Made by a program: the position numbers and the translations under genes
Shown: positions 1 to 10,197 of the stretch, piece after piece
Numbering within the stretch: the first letter of the stretch is position 1
How the letters are laid out: the number at the start of each line of letters is the position of its first letter
Source of the DNA: Trichobilharzia regenti
Lineage: Eukaryota > Platyhelminthes > Trematoda > Strigeidida > Schistosomatidae
Assembly: GCA_944472135.2 (NCBI GenBank)
Contig: OX235267.1
Coordinates: 36,301,312 to 36,365,311, forward strand
Direction of reading: 5' to 3'
Length of the DNA: 64,000 nt
Notes under the pieces: generated by a model
Database searches by the model: none
Seen by the model: only the letters and a program-made list of their open reading frames with translations
Told to the model about the DNA's origin: nothing

Positions 1-889
1 TAGAGGTGACTAGATTAATTTCTCATAATGAACACAATCCATGTGTATAATAATACCATACACGGAATTAATTCACTAAGTGAAACAGCGAGGAAAATTA
101 AACGAGTAATTGCCTTCTCTACAATCATGCGAAACACCCACATCTGTTAACCTAGCAGTTAGCTAAGCAGACAATGGCACAATATTAATAAAGTTGAGAT
201 ATCTTTCATACATTGAATCCACATAACCCATATTACACTGCACCGATCAGAGTAAATCTATATTATATCTACTTGGCGATAACCATTCAACTTACAATAA
301 TTTCTATCCAAACACACCTACGGTAAATGACGCATCTACATCATAACTTCTGTTTCCACAGAAGGTACTGTTAGCATTTATAAGTCATTTCCATGTAATA
401 ATGGCATTCATTTGTCAAATAGTACTGTTCATCACACAAAAATTTTCTGCATTGATATCCTGAGACGTAAAGTCTTCATTAAATTTCACTATGCCCAAAG
501 GTGTGGCTGCTACATAAAATAGACTATTTGTGTGGCTGATATTACCCTCAGTATGACAATATTCTGACACAATCCGCCTGAAACACTAATCATTGCAACC
601 GAAATGCTAAGATTTTGTCTCAGTCAGATCATATGATGCTGACATCAACAAGACTTATCAGAAAATGAGAATTCCTGTCAACCCAGAAAACATATAACCT
701 AATTTCATAGAGACTTTAAAAAAAATCACCGAGAGAAATTGCAACCAACAATGCGGCTAAGTTCAGCCTGAAAAAATCCTTAAAAACATCACAAACATGA
801 TTTTATACTACATAATTGTTGCTTTTGTGTTGTAAGAATATCTGCCAGTTCATATTGTATATACTGAATTGGTATCATCTGTCATCTAG

Positions 890-1195
890 CTGTTGGTAAT
901 TCTGTTTGTGTCCGGACGACTTCCACTTGTATCATCAACCTGAGAAGGAATGTAGGCGTACTGCTGTAAGTCCTACAGTTCTTCAAGGGTAGTTTGCCGT
1001 GTCAGAATCCACAACATTTGATGTAGTGATTGTACATATGTTTGTGTTAAATAGTTGTGTGAGTTCCAATTATTGTAATTGTTGGTTAATCTTATTTGTG
1101 TCCGGACATTCCACAACTTACAATCATCAACCTGTGAAGGATTGCAGGCCTACAGGTGTAAGTCCTGAGATTCTTCAAAGGAATACCATCAAGAA
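890..1195. repeat. imperfect direct repeat, two units
   Basis: Two related blocks start near 890 and 1075. Both contain TTTGTGTCCGGAC, ATCATCAACCTG, GTAAGTCCT and TTCTTCAA in the same order. Spacing is about 180 bp. Divergence is high, so this is an old local duplication or two copies of an unnamed repeat. Confidence 0.5.
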
Positions 1196-1852
1196 ATGAT
1201 CAGCGAGTTTGTGTGTACAGTTTGTATATATGTGTGGTGTGTCATATCAATTGGTGTTTGTTGGATTGATTGTGTTTACTCGTTGTTTTCGTAACTTGTT
1301 TTTATTGCATAATTTTGTTAAAATTTTCATCGTGATTACTTCTGAAGTTGTGTCCACTCTTCTACATCCATGAATGAATTGATTGATGTTAAGGACAGCA
1401 GATGGGGCGTATACGCCGGGGAGGCTAGGCTATTGCTGAGAATGAAATGCACACGGAGATAATTGTTAGCTGCGGTCCGACACGCCGGGGAGAAAGAGTG
1501 TAAACGACTGAGGCTCGCATGCGTCACCACTACTAGAACTGAGGCAGAATGAGTGACAAGCGATTGCAGTGGTAATTGGTAGTGAGTAGATAAGGGGATG
1601 TGCGTAGAGTATCATGAGTTGGTGCTATGGTCACGTTGCATTCTGCAAGAGTCATTCTAGCAAGTGGCGATTGTGTCGCAAGATGTCAAGAGGAGGTCTC
1701 TGTCTGGAGGCGCAGGTCGTCAGCGATGTGTGAGATTGTGCTGTGGGTATGCTTGTGGTGTGTTGGCTTTTCTGTTTGTTTTCCATTTCAGCTCTGTCCG
1801 TGTGACCCAGGTTCTCGCAATGGCATCCAAGTCAACGTGCATTGGTCGTGAT

Positions 1853-1880
1853 GGAAAAAAGGGTTGGATCCCTTTTTTCC
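1853..1880. other. perfect 11-bp hairpin
   Basis: GGAAAAAAGGG is followed by a 6-nt loop and its exact complement. No gene context gives it a role. Confidence 0.5.
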
Positions 1881-2650
1881 CGGGGAGTGTCAATGCAGTT
1901 GAAGATTGAACGATCAATTCTTGGTTGTTTGCTCAAAATCAACTTCCCCAATTTTCGCGGAGGCATCAATACGACAGTCATCGTCTCATCGGTCGCTGTT
2001 CAGAAATAAGTCGGCAGTAAACCATCAGAAGTAATCTTGTGATTTATTATTGTAATATTTGTTCACAGACCTTAGTCATACTTGATTTATATGTTGGTGT
2101 AACAATACAGAATCCTCAAGTCAACAATTGGTGTTTTGGTTTTTTCGTCCGTTATTACTAAGCGTTTCTGAGAAACTTCAAGTGACAGCGTGAGCCCGAG
2201 CGTAGCAAGAGCTGGGCATTAACGGTTTACGAGACGTGACTGACACCTTATATTTTTTCCATATGACTGTTTGTTTTTCATCACATTTATGCTCATTATA
2301 GTGACATTTAATTTCTTTTTTATCTACCTTTGTGTGCTAGATGGAATGTGCTAACTTAAGCGGGTGCACTTGTGTGCAAGCTTCTATGTTGAAAGTCAGT
2401 CTGTCAGAATGGTCTATAGTCCAGATATAATGAAATGCTAAAACGTGGATGAAAATAGGCAAAATGTCAAAAAATGGTAATCGTATTTTTCCATTTAGTT
2501 CTTGTCTAACTGAAAAAAAGTGATCTTACAATAATTTCTCCTCTTACCCGAGATAACTCTCACACTCTTTCTTGTTTTATCTCATGAGTTAGTTAATTTT
2601 ATCGCGTAGCCCAAATGCGAAGTCGAAACACATCTGATGAAATATGTTTT

Positions 2651-2845
2651 TGTAGTAATTTATTGTACTTGGAATATTAGTATTTCGAGATGACCGAATT
2701 ACACGAATCCAAACAAAACACAGAGAGGGCAGAAGTCAGGAATTTGTATTTAGCGGAATTATTATGCAATTCATATAAGAAACATATCAACAGTCAACAG
2801 TAAGTATTTTAAACAATACAGAGATAGAAATTGTCAATCACCACA
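2651..2845 (-). repeat. LTR, left copy (3' LTR of gag copy 1)
   Basis: 195 bp, reading TGTGGTGATTG...TTACTACA on the - strand. It supplies the last three residues and the TGA of the adjacent gag. It differs from the other two LTRs by only a few bases or indels. Confidence 0.75.
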
Positions 2846-4273
2846 TCCGCCACACCTCGAATATCTCCTCGCGTATTTATAACGATGTCTCGGTTTGCTT
2901 GCAAGTAGCTTCGACCTAACTGATTCTGTGATATTATTTTCATCAGTATTATCTGGACCTATTTCTGAATTATCTACAAAATCAGGATTATTAGCGGAAT
3001 CAATAATATTATAATTGGAACGACCTACTTCATTTATTGTCACTTTGTCCAGGTGTCCGTTATGAACTGAGTGATCTTTGATGTCTAATATCTTCACCAC
3101 TCGATTTCCCATTTTTTGTAGTATAATTCCAACAGAAGGTCTATAGTTATTATCTTTGTAATAATGTACATTAGAAGTCGTGGACATCAGATGCTTTTTG
3201 AGAATTCGAGATTTGAAAAGTTTTGCAGGACTTTCACGGGTACTTGTATGCTCTGCATTCGACAGACGCAGTCTATGCATATGCAGTAATTCCTCAATTT
3301 TAATCAGTTGCTCTCTCATCTCATTCAGGTCTTTTCGTGTTTTCGACAGTTCACATTGTAACTCAGCTACCTCATTTTTGAAAACAGTTGACACTTGAGT
3401 TGCCGAACTTGTAGTGGAGGTTTTCATCGGATTAGCTTGAGTATTTTGAAAGGTTGAAAGACACATTGACTCCATTTTACTAGACAGCTTGGGAGAATTA
3501 TAAGAATGTTGAGCAACATAAGTATTCGAACTTCTGCAAACCGTCTTGATGTGTCCAACTTTACCACATTTGTGACACTTAGCACCCCGAAAACGGCAAG
3601 TGCTTCGTAGATGTAACTTTCCACAGGAAAAACACGGTTTAATGTTTTTGATCTCTCGCTGCATTCTATTACCTGTGGACGGCAGTTTGGATTGCTTTCC
3701 ATTACCACTTGTATTTTCGACTTTAGAAAGCATAACATCAGACACTGACGTAGTGGGAGCAGAGTATTCATTATTGACATCTTCATATGTAATACATACA
3801 TCTTTAGCAGTTTGAAAGGTACAAGAAGGAATCTGAATTAACTCTTTCTCTAATTTAGGAATATTGATTCCAGCAATTAGACGATCACGTAGTTGAGTAT
3901 GCAGCTGATCTCCAAAGTTACACTTTGAAGCTTGAATTTGAAGTTGAAGAATAAAGTCTCGAATCTTCTGGTTGGGAGCACGAACCAGTTTATTGAACTG
4001 AGCCCTCTCTCTCGTCTCAAAAGTAGTTATATGGAAGTGATCTATAAGAAGTTCACGGAGCTTAGCATATGGCAGAGAAATGGGTTTATCTGGAAACGCC
4101 AGATTCTTCACTAGGCTATATGCATCAAGCCCAATAGCAGTGATGAAATGTGCTGGTATTTTGTCATCCCGAACATTCTTTGAAATGCACCACGCATCGA
4201 AGCATTCCAAATAATCAGCAATCTCTCGCGGAGTAGCATTTATAGGAAGTTTTCCCAGGTTATTTAGTTCCAT
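2834..4273 (-). CDS. gag: Gag polyprotein, copy 1
   Basis: A 479-residue intact ORF. Residues about 1-170 look like a retrotransposon Gag capsid-type helical domain (ERAQFNKLVRAPNQ and DRLIAGI motifs, typical of Ty3/Gypsy-like Gag). Two zinc knuckles follow around residues 215-245: C-X2-C-X3-H-X4-C, then CHKCGKVGHIKTVC (C-X2-C-X4-H-X4-C). Residues about 300-345 are charged and heptad-like, probably a coiled coil. The C-terminal tail is rich in Arg, Lys and Cys. The role would be particle assembly and RNA binding. No pol follows. It differs from copy 2 at very few bases, one of them changing residue 4 (N versus D). The start is the first ATG after the LTR. Being open over 1.4 kb suggests recent activity. 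It is a fragment of a larger element only if the pol part was deleted identically before duplication. Confidence 0.85.
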   Translation of the reverse strand: MELNNLGKLPINATPREIADYLECFDAWCISKNVRDDKIPAHFITAIGLDAYSLVKNLAFPDKPISLPYAKLRELLIDHFHITTFETRERAQFNKLVRAPNQKIRDFILQLQIQASKCNFGDQLHTQLRDRLIAGINIPKLEKELIQIPSCTFQTAKDVCITYEDVNNEYSAPTTSVSDVMLSKVENTSGNGKQSKLPSTGNRMQREIKNIKPCFSCGKLHLRSTCRFRGAKCHKCGKVGHIKTVCRSSNTYVAQHSYNSPKLSSKMESMCLSTFQNTQANPMKTSTTSSATQVSTVFKNEVAELQCELSKTRKDLNEMREQLIKIEELLHMHRLRLSNAEHTSTRESPAKLFKSRILKKHLMSTTSNVHYYKDNNYRPSVGIILQKMGNRVVKILDIKDHSVHNGHLDKVTINEVGRSNYNIIDSANNPDFVDNSEIGPDNTDENNITESVRSKLLASKPRHRYKYARRYSRCGGCGD

Positions 4274-4286
4274 CGCGACGCCAATT

Positions 4287-4479
4287 TGTAGTAATTTATT
4301 GTACTTGGAATATTAGTATTTCGAGATGACCGAATTACACGAATCCAAACAAAACACAGAGAGGGCAGAATCAGGAATTTGTATTTAGCGGAATTATTAT
4401 GCAATTCATATAAGAAACATATCAACAGTCAACAGTAAGTATTTAAACAATACAGAGATAGAAATTGTCAATCACCACA
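4287..4479 (-). repeat. LTR, middle copy shared by both gag units
   Basis: 193 bp. It differs from its neighbours by one-base deletions in the GCAGAAGTC and TATTTTAAAC regions. It acts as 5' LTR for copy 1 and 3' LTR for copy 2. Confidence 0.75.
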
Positions 4480-5907
4480 TCCGCCACACCTCGAATATCT
4501 CCTCGCGTATTTATAACGATGTCTCGGTTTGCTTGCAAGTAGCTTCGACCTAACTGATTCTGTGATATTATTTTCATCAGTATTATCTGGACCTATTTCT
4601 GAATTATCTACAAAATCAGGATTATTAGCGGAATCAATAATATTATAATTGGAACGACCTACTTCATTTATTGTCACTTTGTCCAGGTGTCCGTTATGAA
4701 CTGAGTGATCTTTGATGTCTAATATCTTCACCACTCGATTTCCCATTTTTTGTAGTATAATTCCAACAGAAGGTCTATAGTTATTATCTTTGTAATAATG
4801 TACATTAGAAGTCGTGGACATCAGATGCTTTTTGAGAATTCGAGATTTGAAAAGTTTTGCAGGACTTTCACGGGTACTTGTATGCTCTGCATTCGACAGA
4901 CGCAGTCTATGCATATGCAGTAATTCCTCAATTTTAATCAGTTGCTCTCTCATCTCATTCAGGTCTTTTCGTGTTTTCGACAGTTCACATTGTAACTCAG
5001 CTACCTCATTTTTGAAAACAGTTGACACTTGAGTTGCCGAACTTGTAGTGGAGGTTTTCATCGGATTAGCTTGAGTATTTTGAAAGGTTGAAAGACACAT
5101 TGACTCCATTTTACTAGACAGCTTGGGAGAATTATAAGAATGTTGAGCAACATAAGTATTCGAACTTCTGCAAACCGTCTTGATGTGTCCAACTTTACCA
5201 CATTTGTGACACTTAGCACCCCGAAAACGGCAAGTGCTTCGTAGATGTAACTTTCCACAGGAAAAACACGGTTTAATGTTTTTGATCTCTCGCTGCATTC
5301 TATTACCTGTGGACGGCAGTTTGGATTGCTTTCCATTACCACTTGTATTTTCGACTTTAGAAAGCATAACATCAGACACTGACGTAGTGGGAGCAGAGTA
5401 TTCATTATTGACATCTTCATATGTAATACATACATCTTTAGCAGTTTGAAAGGTACAAGAAGGAATCTGAATTAACTCTTTCTCTAATTTAGGAATATTG
5501 ATTCCAGCAATTAGACGATCACGTAGTTGAGTATGCAGCTGATCTCCAAAGTTACACTTTGAGGCTTGAATTTGAAGTTGAAGAATAAAGTCTCGAATCT
5601 TCTGGTTGGGAGCACGAACCAGTTTATTGAACTGAGCCCTCTCTCTCGTCTCAAAAGTAGTTATATGGAAGTGATCTATAAGAAGTTCACGGAGCTTAGC
5701 ATATGGCAGAGAAATGGGTTTATCTGGAAACGCCAGATTCTTCACTAGGCTATATGCATCAAGCCCAATAGCAGTGATGAAATGTGCTGGTATTTTGTCA
5801 TCCCGAACATTCTTTGAAATGCACCACGCATCGAAGCATTCCAAATAATCAGCAATCTCTCGCGGAGTAGCATTTATAGGAAGTTTTCCCAGGTTATCTA
5901 GTTCCAT
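4468..5907 (-). CDS. gag: Gag polyprotein, copy 2
   Basis: A 479-residue ORF, the same as copy 1 apart from residue 4 (D here) and a silent difference near 5564. It has the same capsid-like region, two zinc knuckles, coiled coil and basic tail. Its TGA also falls within the adjacent LTR, 12 bp past the LTR edge. Near-complete identity with copy 1 means the duplication is very recent, or was homogenised, or is an assembly duplication. Confidence 0.85.
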   Translation of the reverse strand: MELDNLGKLPINATPREIADYLECFDAWCISKNVRDDKIPAHFITAIGLDAYSLVKNLAFPDKPISLPYAKLRELLIDHFHITTFETRERAQFNKLVRAPNQKIRDFILQLQIQASKCNFGDQLHTQLRDRLIAGINIPKLEKELIQIPSCTFQTAKDVCITYEDVNNEYSAPTTSVSDVMLSKVENTSGNGKQSKLPSTGNRMQREIKNIKPCFSCGKLHLRSTCRFRGAKCHKCGKVGHIKTVCRSSNTYVAQHSYNSPKLSSKMESMCLSTFQNTQANPMKTSTTSSATQVSTVFKNEVAELQCELSKTRKDLNEMREQLIKIEELLHMHRLRLSNAEHTSTRESPAKLFKSRILKKHLMSTTSNVHYYKDNNYRPSVGIILQKMGNRVVKILDIKDHSVHNGHLDKVTINEVGRSNYNIIDSANNPDFVDNSEIGPDNTDENNITESVRSKLLASKPRHRYKYARRYSRCGGCGD

Positions 5908-5920
5908 CGCGACGCCAATT

Positions 5921-6115
5921 TGTAGTAATTTATTGTACTTGGAATATTAGTATTTCGAGATGACCGAATTACACGAATCCAAACAAAACACAGAGAGGCC
6001 AGAAGTCAGGAATTTGTATTTAGCGGAATTATTATGCAATTCATATATGAAACATATCAACAGTCAACAGTAAGTATTTTAAACAATACAGAGATAGAAA
6101 TTGTCAATCACCACA
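5921..6115 (-). repeat. LTR, right copy (5' LTR of gag copy 2)
   Basis: 195 bp with TG...CA ends on the - strand. It has private differences (GAGAGGCCAG and ATATATGAAAC). It is followed by a dispersed repeat (repeat A). Confidence 0.75.
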
Positions 6116-6250
6116 TAATCATATCAAGGTGATATGTGTGATAACACTGTGAGACTTTATCAAAACAAAAATTTACCCATAATGGAATTATACTCTACCA
6201 CAGTGCACAAGTTTTATTCATTTATCAAAGGGCCTAATCTGTCTAACCAG
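6116..6250 (-). repeat. dispersed repeat A, partial
   Basis: Shares the ACTCTACCACAGTGC-CAAGTTTTA segment with copies near 7440, 12880, 22130, 39800 and 57100. The family behaves like a PLE-type terminal repeat (see 57060 and 63719). Confidence 0.5.
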
Positions 6251-7405
6251 TATTATTAACAGTTCTGTGTCACACCTCCCACTTAATCAGTAGCCTACTC
6301 AATATTTAATTATTGAAAGCAGAATACAAGTCAAAAGAAAGAATTATTTCAAGGCTCCGGGTTTCATTCCTGGTGGGTGCTCGTCGATGAAGTGTCCCAA
6401 ACATAAGACGACATAGTTATCCAGTGCTCCCTGGTTTACGCTGAGCTTTAACTGATTTTGGCTCATGACGAAATCTACATTGCGATTAATCCATCTCCCG
6501 ACAGAACACATAATTTAAATATTTATTTCAAGCTCAGTTATTTTTTGGTTCCAAAAAGCGTGTTCTAAAGATTCTATATCTTCTTATTTAGTTCCTGACA
6601 CGCTAGAATTGATGAGAACAGATATTCATTGGTGGGCATAAGTGAACATAGCATATGGATATGAAGTTTATAAGTTTAGGTCATCGTGTTAACAGATATC
6701 ATTTGTGCGTAAACTTAGATGCTCGCTGTAGAAGAGTCCTTAGAAGGTGCAATATACATGTCTTGCTTTCAGATCTGCCTTATTCACCTACTAATTTCAT
6801 CTTTCGACATCAATTCCCTCGAAACTGCAAACTACTGTTATCAAATTCACAGCTGTTTTGAACATAGGAAAGAAAGGAAATAATATTTATTTGTGCAAAA
6901 ATACGTTAAAAGAAATAACGAGATATTGTTAAACAACCTCGAAATTTACCTCAGTCACAAATTCTCGTAAATCAAAATCTTTTGTCATATAATCTGTCTA
7001 CTGTCTATTAATTTCAGTAGTCACAAAATAAAGGCTTCAAATAATCACAGGTTTATCGCTACATAATCATCCCGGATTCGAATCGGAGACTGTAAATCTG
7101 AGAAAATTTAATGTCTCACGCTACTGTTGTAGATATGTGGCTGGATGGAAGCAGAAATGTCTATCTCAAAGATGTCTCATCTATTCTGTTTAGTGCTGCT
7201 GTCAGTGTGGTGTGCTTTACTGACAAAAATTTGTAAATGGTACACAGTGTGATATACTATGTAGTGTTGAATCGAAGTACTATTTGGTAAAGATGAAGAC
7301 ATAAGAATTCGATCGTTAATACAGAAGCGATACAAAAGGAAGAGGAGGACGTCAGGACATGTATATTGTTATCACTATATCAGCTTATTACAGCGTTTTA
7401 CAACG
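6251..7405. other. unassigned stretch
   Basis: No supported gene or element. A 68-codon open frame at 6655-6861 shows no recognisable domain and no exon borders, so it was not called. Confidence 0.4.
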
Positions 7406-7477
7406 GTATTGAACATAGAATAAAAGAATGTGCAATTGATATAAGTATAAAACTTGGGCACTGTGGTAGAGTATAAT
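7406..7477 (+). repeat. dispersed repeat A, partial
   Basis: Contains ATAAGTATAAAACTTGGGCACTGTGGTAGAG, also found near 22125 and 57100. It leads straight into the perfect palindrome. Confidence 0.5.
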
Positions 7478-7610
7478 TCCATTATAGATAAGATTTTATT
7501 TTGATAAATCGCACAGTGTTTACAGTTATATGATATATATATATATATATCAGTTCATATAACTGTAAACACTGTGCGATTTATCAAAATAAAATCTTAT
7601 CTATAATGGA
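7478..7610. repeat. perfect 56-bp inverted repeat with AT loop
   Basis: The arms at 7478-7533 and 7555-7610 are exactly complementary over 56 bp and are separated by a 21-bp TA-rich loop. The arm sequence belongs to repeat A (GATTTTATTTTGATAAATC also occurs at 57130). An exact stem this long is either young, or maintained by conversion, or a fold-back artefact. Confidence 0.85.
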
Positions 7611-7928
7611 AGAATGTGCAAATTTTATCTCATTTCTAAATATTTAATTTGAAAGCCCCAATGTGTTTGTTTATAAGTATAAGAGGATTTTCACAATCGC
7701 AGTTAAGCAGTGTCAGTTTGACATATAAAAACGACTTGAATCGTGAATTACTCTGCATCCTTTAAAGCATTTAAAAGTTCCACCCTTATTTAAGTATAGG
7801 CAGAAAAGATGGATTATTTTTTAGTTTATTGAAAGAAATTGCATTAAAGCAAATAAGGAAACTTATTTTGAATGCGCGGGTAATTTTAAACGAATTCAAT
7901 TGATTTTTCCTGACTAAATATAAATCCC

Positions 7929-8345
7929 TTCAAACCTTCATTAACAGCTGTCTCCGCTCAATACCACTCAAGATCAGATGGCCGGCCAGAAAAGATCAGC
8001 AACAGGGACCTCTGGCAATGAGCGAACCAACTCAGCAGGAACCGATTGTGAAACAAATATGCAGGAAGAAATGGAGGTGGATTGGCTGGCCGTGCTCTGA
8101 GGAAACCATCAAGTGACGTCACTAGACAAGCCATTGCTCGAGTGGAACCCGAAAGGGAGGCGGCGAGTTGGTCGTCAGTGCGAGGGTGGGGTGACTTGGA
8201 GGAGGTCATGCGAGGAGGAGATGAAAGCATGTGGACATACCTGGAGCAGGGTGAAAAAGTTGTCAGAAAACCGAAGGCAATGGAGGTGCGTAGCTGAAGC
8301 CCTATGTTCCTCTAGGAACTAAAGGATACAATAATAATAATAAAT
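7929..8345 (+). mobile_element. RTE-like LINE 3' end
   Basis: 5'-truncated copy of the C-terminal part of an RTE (SR2-like) reverse transcriptase. Compare LKIRWPA, GRKKWRWIGH, SDITRQALEWNPKG and RRSCEEEM in the longer copy at 19.2-20.0 kb. Frames are broken. It ends in the family's ...AAAGGATACAATAATAATAA tail. Confidence 0.75.
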
Positions 8346-8639
8346 ATAAATCCCATCAGAAGCTAATACAGCTGTTAACAGACCATTTTACTACTGTTAA
8401 CTTATTCCCTCAAATTAGTGTCATTTCCAGCAGTAGAAGAAGATGATGAAGTTAGACAGCTCTAAAAGTATAAGGTGCAGACATGTTTCACATCCACCAT
8501 GCCACAGTGTTGACAAATTGTTGGGTTGATTGATTGAATGTTTTCAGTCAACACATTCAAAATAATTTTAGTTAAAATGCCTAGAAAATGAAAGCAATTT
8601 CATGTTTTGTTTATCAAAGATGAAACACCCTTCAGTAAT

Positions 8640-8775
8640 CGCCTACTTATCAAGTATTGATTTGTAGGGATTTTGTTTGATTGGTTGGAGGATTTCATCA
8701 TCAGCTGACGTCGGTTAGAAAATCAACCAATCAAATTAAAATCTCTACAAAAACCAATACCTGATAATTGATTTG
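8640..8775. repeat. SINE-1 tail fragments, inverted
   Basis: TTGGTTGGAGGATTTCATCATCAGCTGACGTCGGTTAGA and the neighbouring AACCAATCAAATTAAAATCTCTACAAA match the 3' tail of the hammerhead SINE in both orientations. The tRNA head and hammerhead are absent. Confidence 0.5.
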
Positions 8776-9334
8776 ATGATCATTAGTGACTGGCCCTATC
8801 TGTCTGTCTGTTTATTTTCAACATAGAACTTTGTTTGCACCGATGTGCAGCATTTCAAGTGGCCACACTCCCTCCTTATAGTACACAAAGCAAGAGGAGA
8901 CGGTAAAGAATACAAAATACAGACAGCAAACAGATATATGAGGCGAAAAGTATAATAATATCGAAAAACAATATAGTTTTATTGGAAATTATAAATCATA
9001 AGGAGTGGATGCATCTGTGCCATCATTGAGAACGATTTTGAGCCATATAACCAAACGTTTCCAAGCTTCATCGGTTTTTACCGTCTCGAGGACTCCGACC
9101 AGGAAGTCTACACCTTCCTACGTGGCTTAAACTAATCGTTGTGGATTTGGTTTGACTGCCGCTAGCTCTTTTCCAGCCTTACCCTACGTCAGCTAACATT
9201 GCCTACTGACGAGGAAGGCAATGACTAGTCGTGCATGCGTAACACATAACCTAACCATCTCAGTCGATGTAGCTTCAGAGCCTAGTCTATTGATTTCCCA
9301 TCCTACCTACCTAGCATTCGACGCCTAACCTCAA
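8776..9334. other. unassigned stretch
   Basis: Nothing beyond weak SINE-like remnants could be supported. Confidence 0.4.
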
Positions 9335-9720
9335 TACTGGCCCTATTCAGGCAGTGACCCGGGGCTTTAATGGGAAGCTATAACCAATGGAGTTCATCCT
9401 TTCGTGAGTGGGGACAAATAGACTCTCTTGACACTGACTGGTGGTCACACTAAAATGAAGAATTTGTAGAAGTTGGAATTCATGGGCCACTTACTGGTTC
9501 GGTTCCCAGCAGCTTGACAGTCTACGAACTTGTCGTTAACCAGGGGGTATTGGGTCCATAACCCGGTGGGTGCGTACTGATGAAGAGTCCCAAATCAGGC
9601 TAACGAGACAGCTCTCCATTACTCTCAGGTTTCCCGATAGTTCTTCAACCGATGTGTCAGCTCATGATGAAATGAAATCCTCCAACAGATCGTCTACTTA
9701 TTTCTGGCTTTTGGTAAATT
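9335..9720 (+). mobile_element. SINE-1 (hammerhead SINE), degenerate full copy
   Basis: In order: the family 5' region, a decayed tRNA-like promoter part (TCTACGAACTTG...CATAACCCGGTGGGTGCG), the hammerhead-like segment 9571-9624 (GTACTG, ATGAAGA, GTCC..., eroded GAAA), then the tail with GATGTGTCAGCTCATGATGAAAT. Confidence 0.65.
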
Positions 9721-10196
9721 TCAGTTGTCTGACGGATTCAAGAACAATTCACTGTCGGTTTCTTATCTATCCATTCGTAGAATAGTGGTGAGGGATTTGA
9801 AGTAAGACTGAGAATGACTGTATTATCAGACAAACCACATAAGTACTTGGATACTTTTTGTACTACACTTCTCGTATACATTTCTTTTCTTCTGCCACGA
9901 ATCCTGCGCAGAATAATACGAGGCTACTTTTTATTTCGTGGGATTCTCTTCAGTGGCTTACAACCTAGAAGGTGATTATGTAAATGTACATAGAATATTG
10001 TCATACTTTCAAGGATATTTGTTAAGTGAGACACACAAACAGACACGTTAATAAACAATGTTCAGAAGTTTCACTTATAAAATTTATGAAGGAAGAGGTT
10101 AAGTTTTAAACGAAATATAAACATGGAAAATTAGTCGTTGAATATATTGCAGAATGAGTCGTACAGCCAAGACAAGAGGAGAGAGGGAAGTTGGCC
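9721..10196. other. unassigned stretch
   Basis: No gene or repeat could be supported. Confidence 0.4.
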
Positions 10197-10197
10197 A

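Larger units (their letters stand above)
1..2650. other. unassigned AT-rich flank
   Basis: No exon or mobile-element protein could be supported here. The short open frames lack codon structure or recognisable domains. Two small structures are listed separately: an imperfect direct repeat near 0.9-1.2 kb and a hairpin at 1853. The stretch could be intergenic or an upstream intron. Confidence 0.5.
2651..6115 (-). mobile_element. tandem gag-only LTR retroelement (LTR-gag-LTR-gag-LTR)
   Basis: Three near-identical 193-195 bp repeats, TG...CA-bounded when read on the - strand, alternate with two near-identical 1441-bp internal segments. The internal segment is almost only a gag ORF. No protease, RT, RNase H or integrase is present. 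The period is 1636 and 1634 bp. Only 13 nt separate the LTR from the gag ATG, and the last four codons of gag, including the stop, lie inside the downstream LTR. Right after the LTR the strand reads AATTGGCGTCGCGATGG, so a TGG-type primer-binding-like site overlaps the start codon. The flanks show no clear target duplication. The arrangement fits LTR-LTR recombination or a tandem insertion of a non-autonomous gag-carrying element that would borrow Pol from a relative (inference). Confidence 0.75.

Noticed and set aside
999..1909. Several short open frames (60-81 codons) on both strands
   Set aside because: No domain, no credible exon borders and overlapping frames; typical of chance ORFs in noncoding DNA.
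3180..3815. Opposite-strand and alternate-frame ORFs within gag copy 1 (same again in copy 2)
   Set aside because: Shadows of the gag frame, duplicated only because the gag is duplicated.
6655..6861. 68-codon + strand ORF
   Set aside because: No recognisable homology and no splice context; AT-rich chance ORF is likelier.
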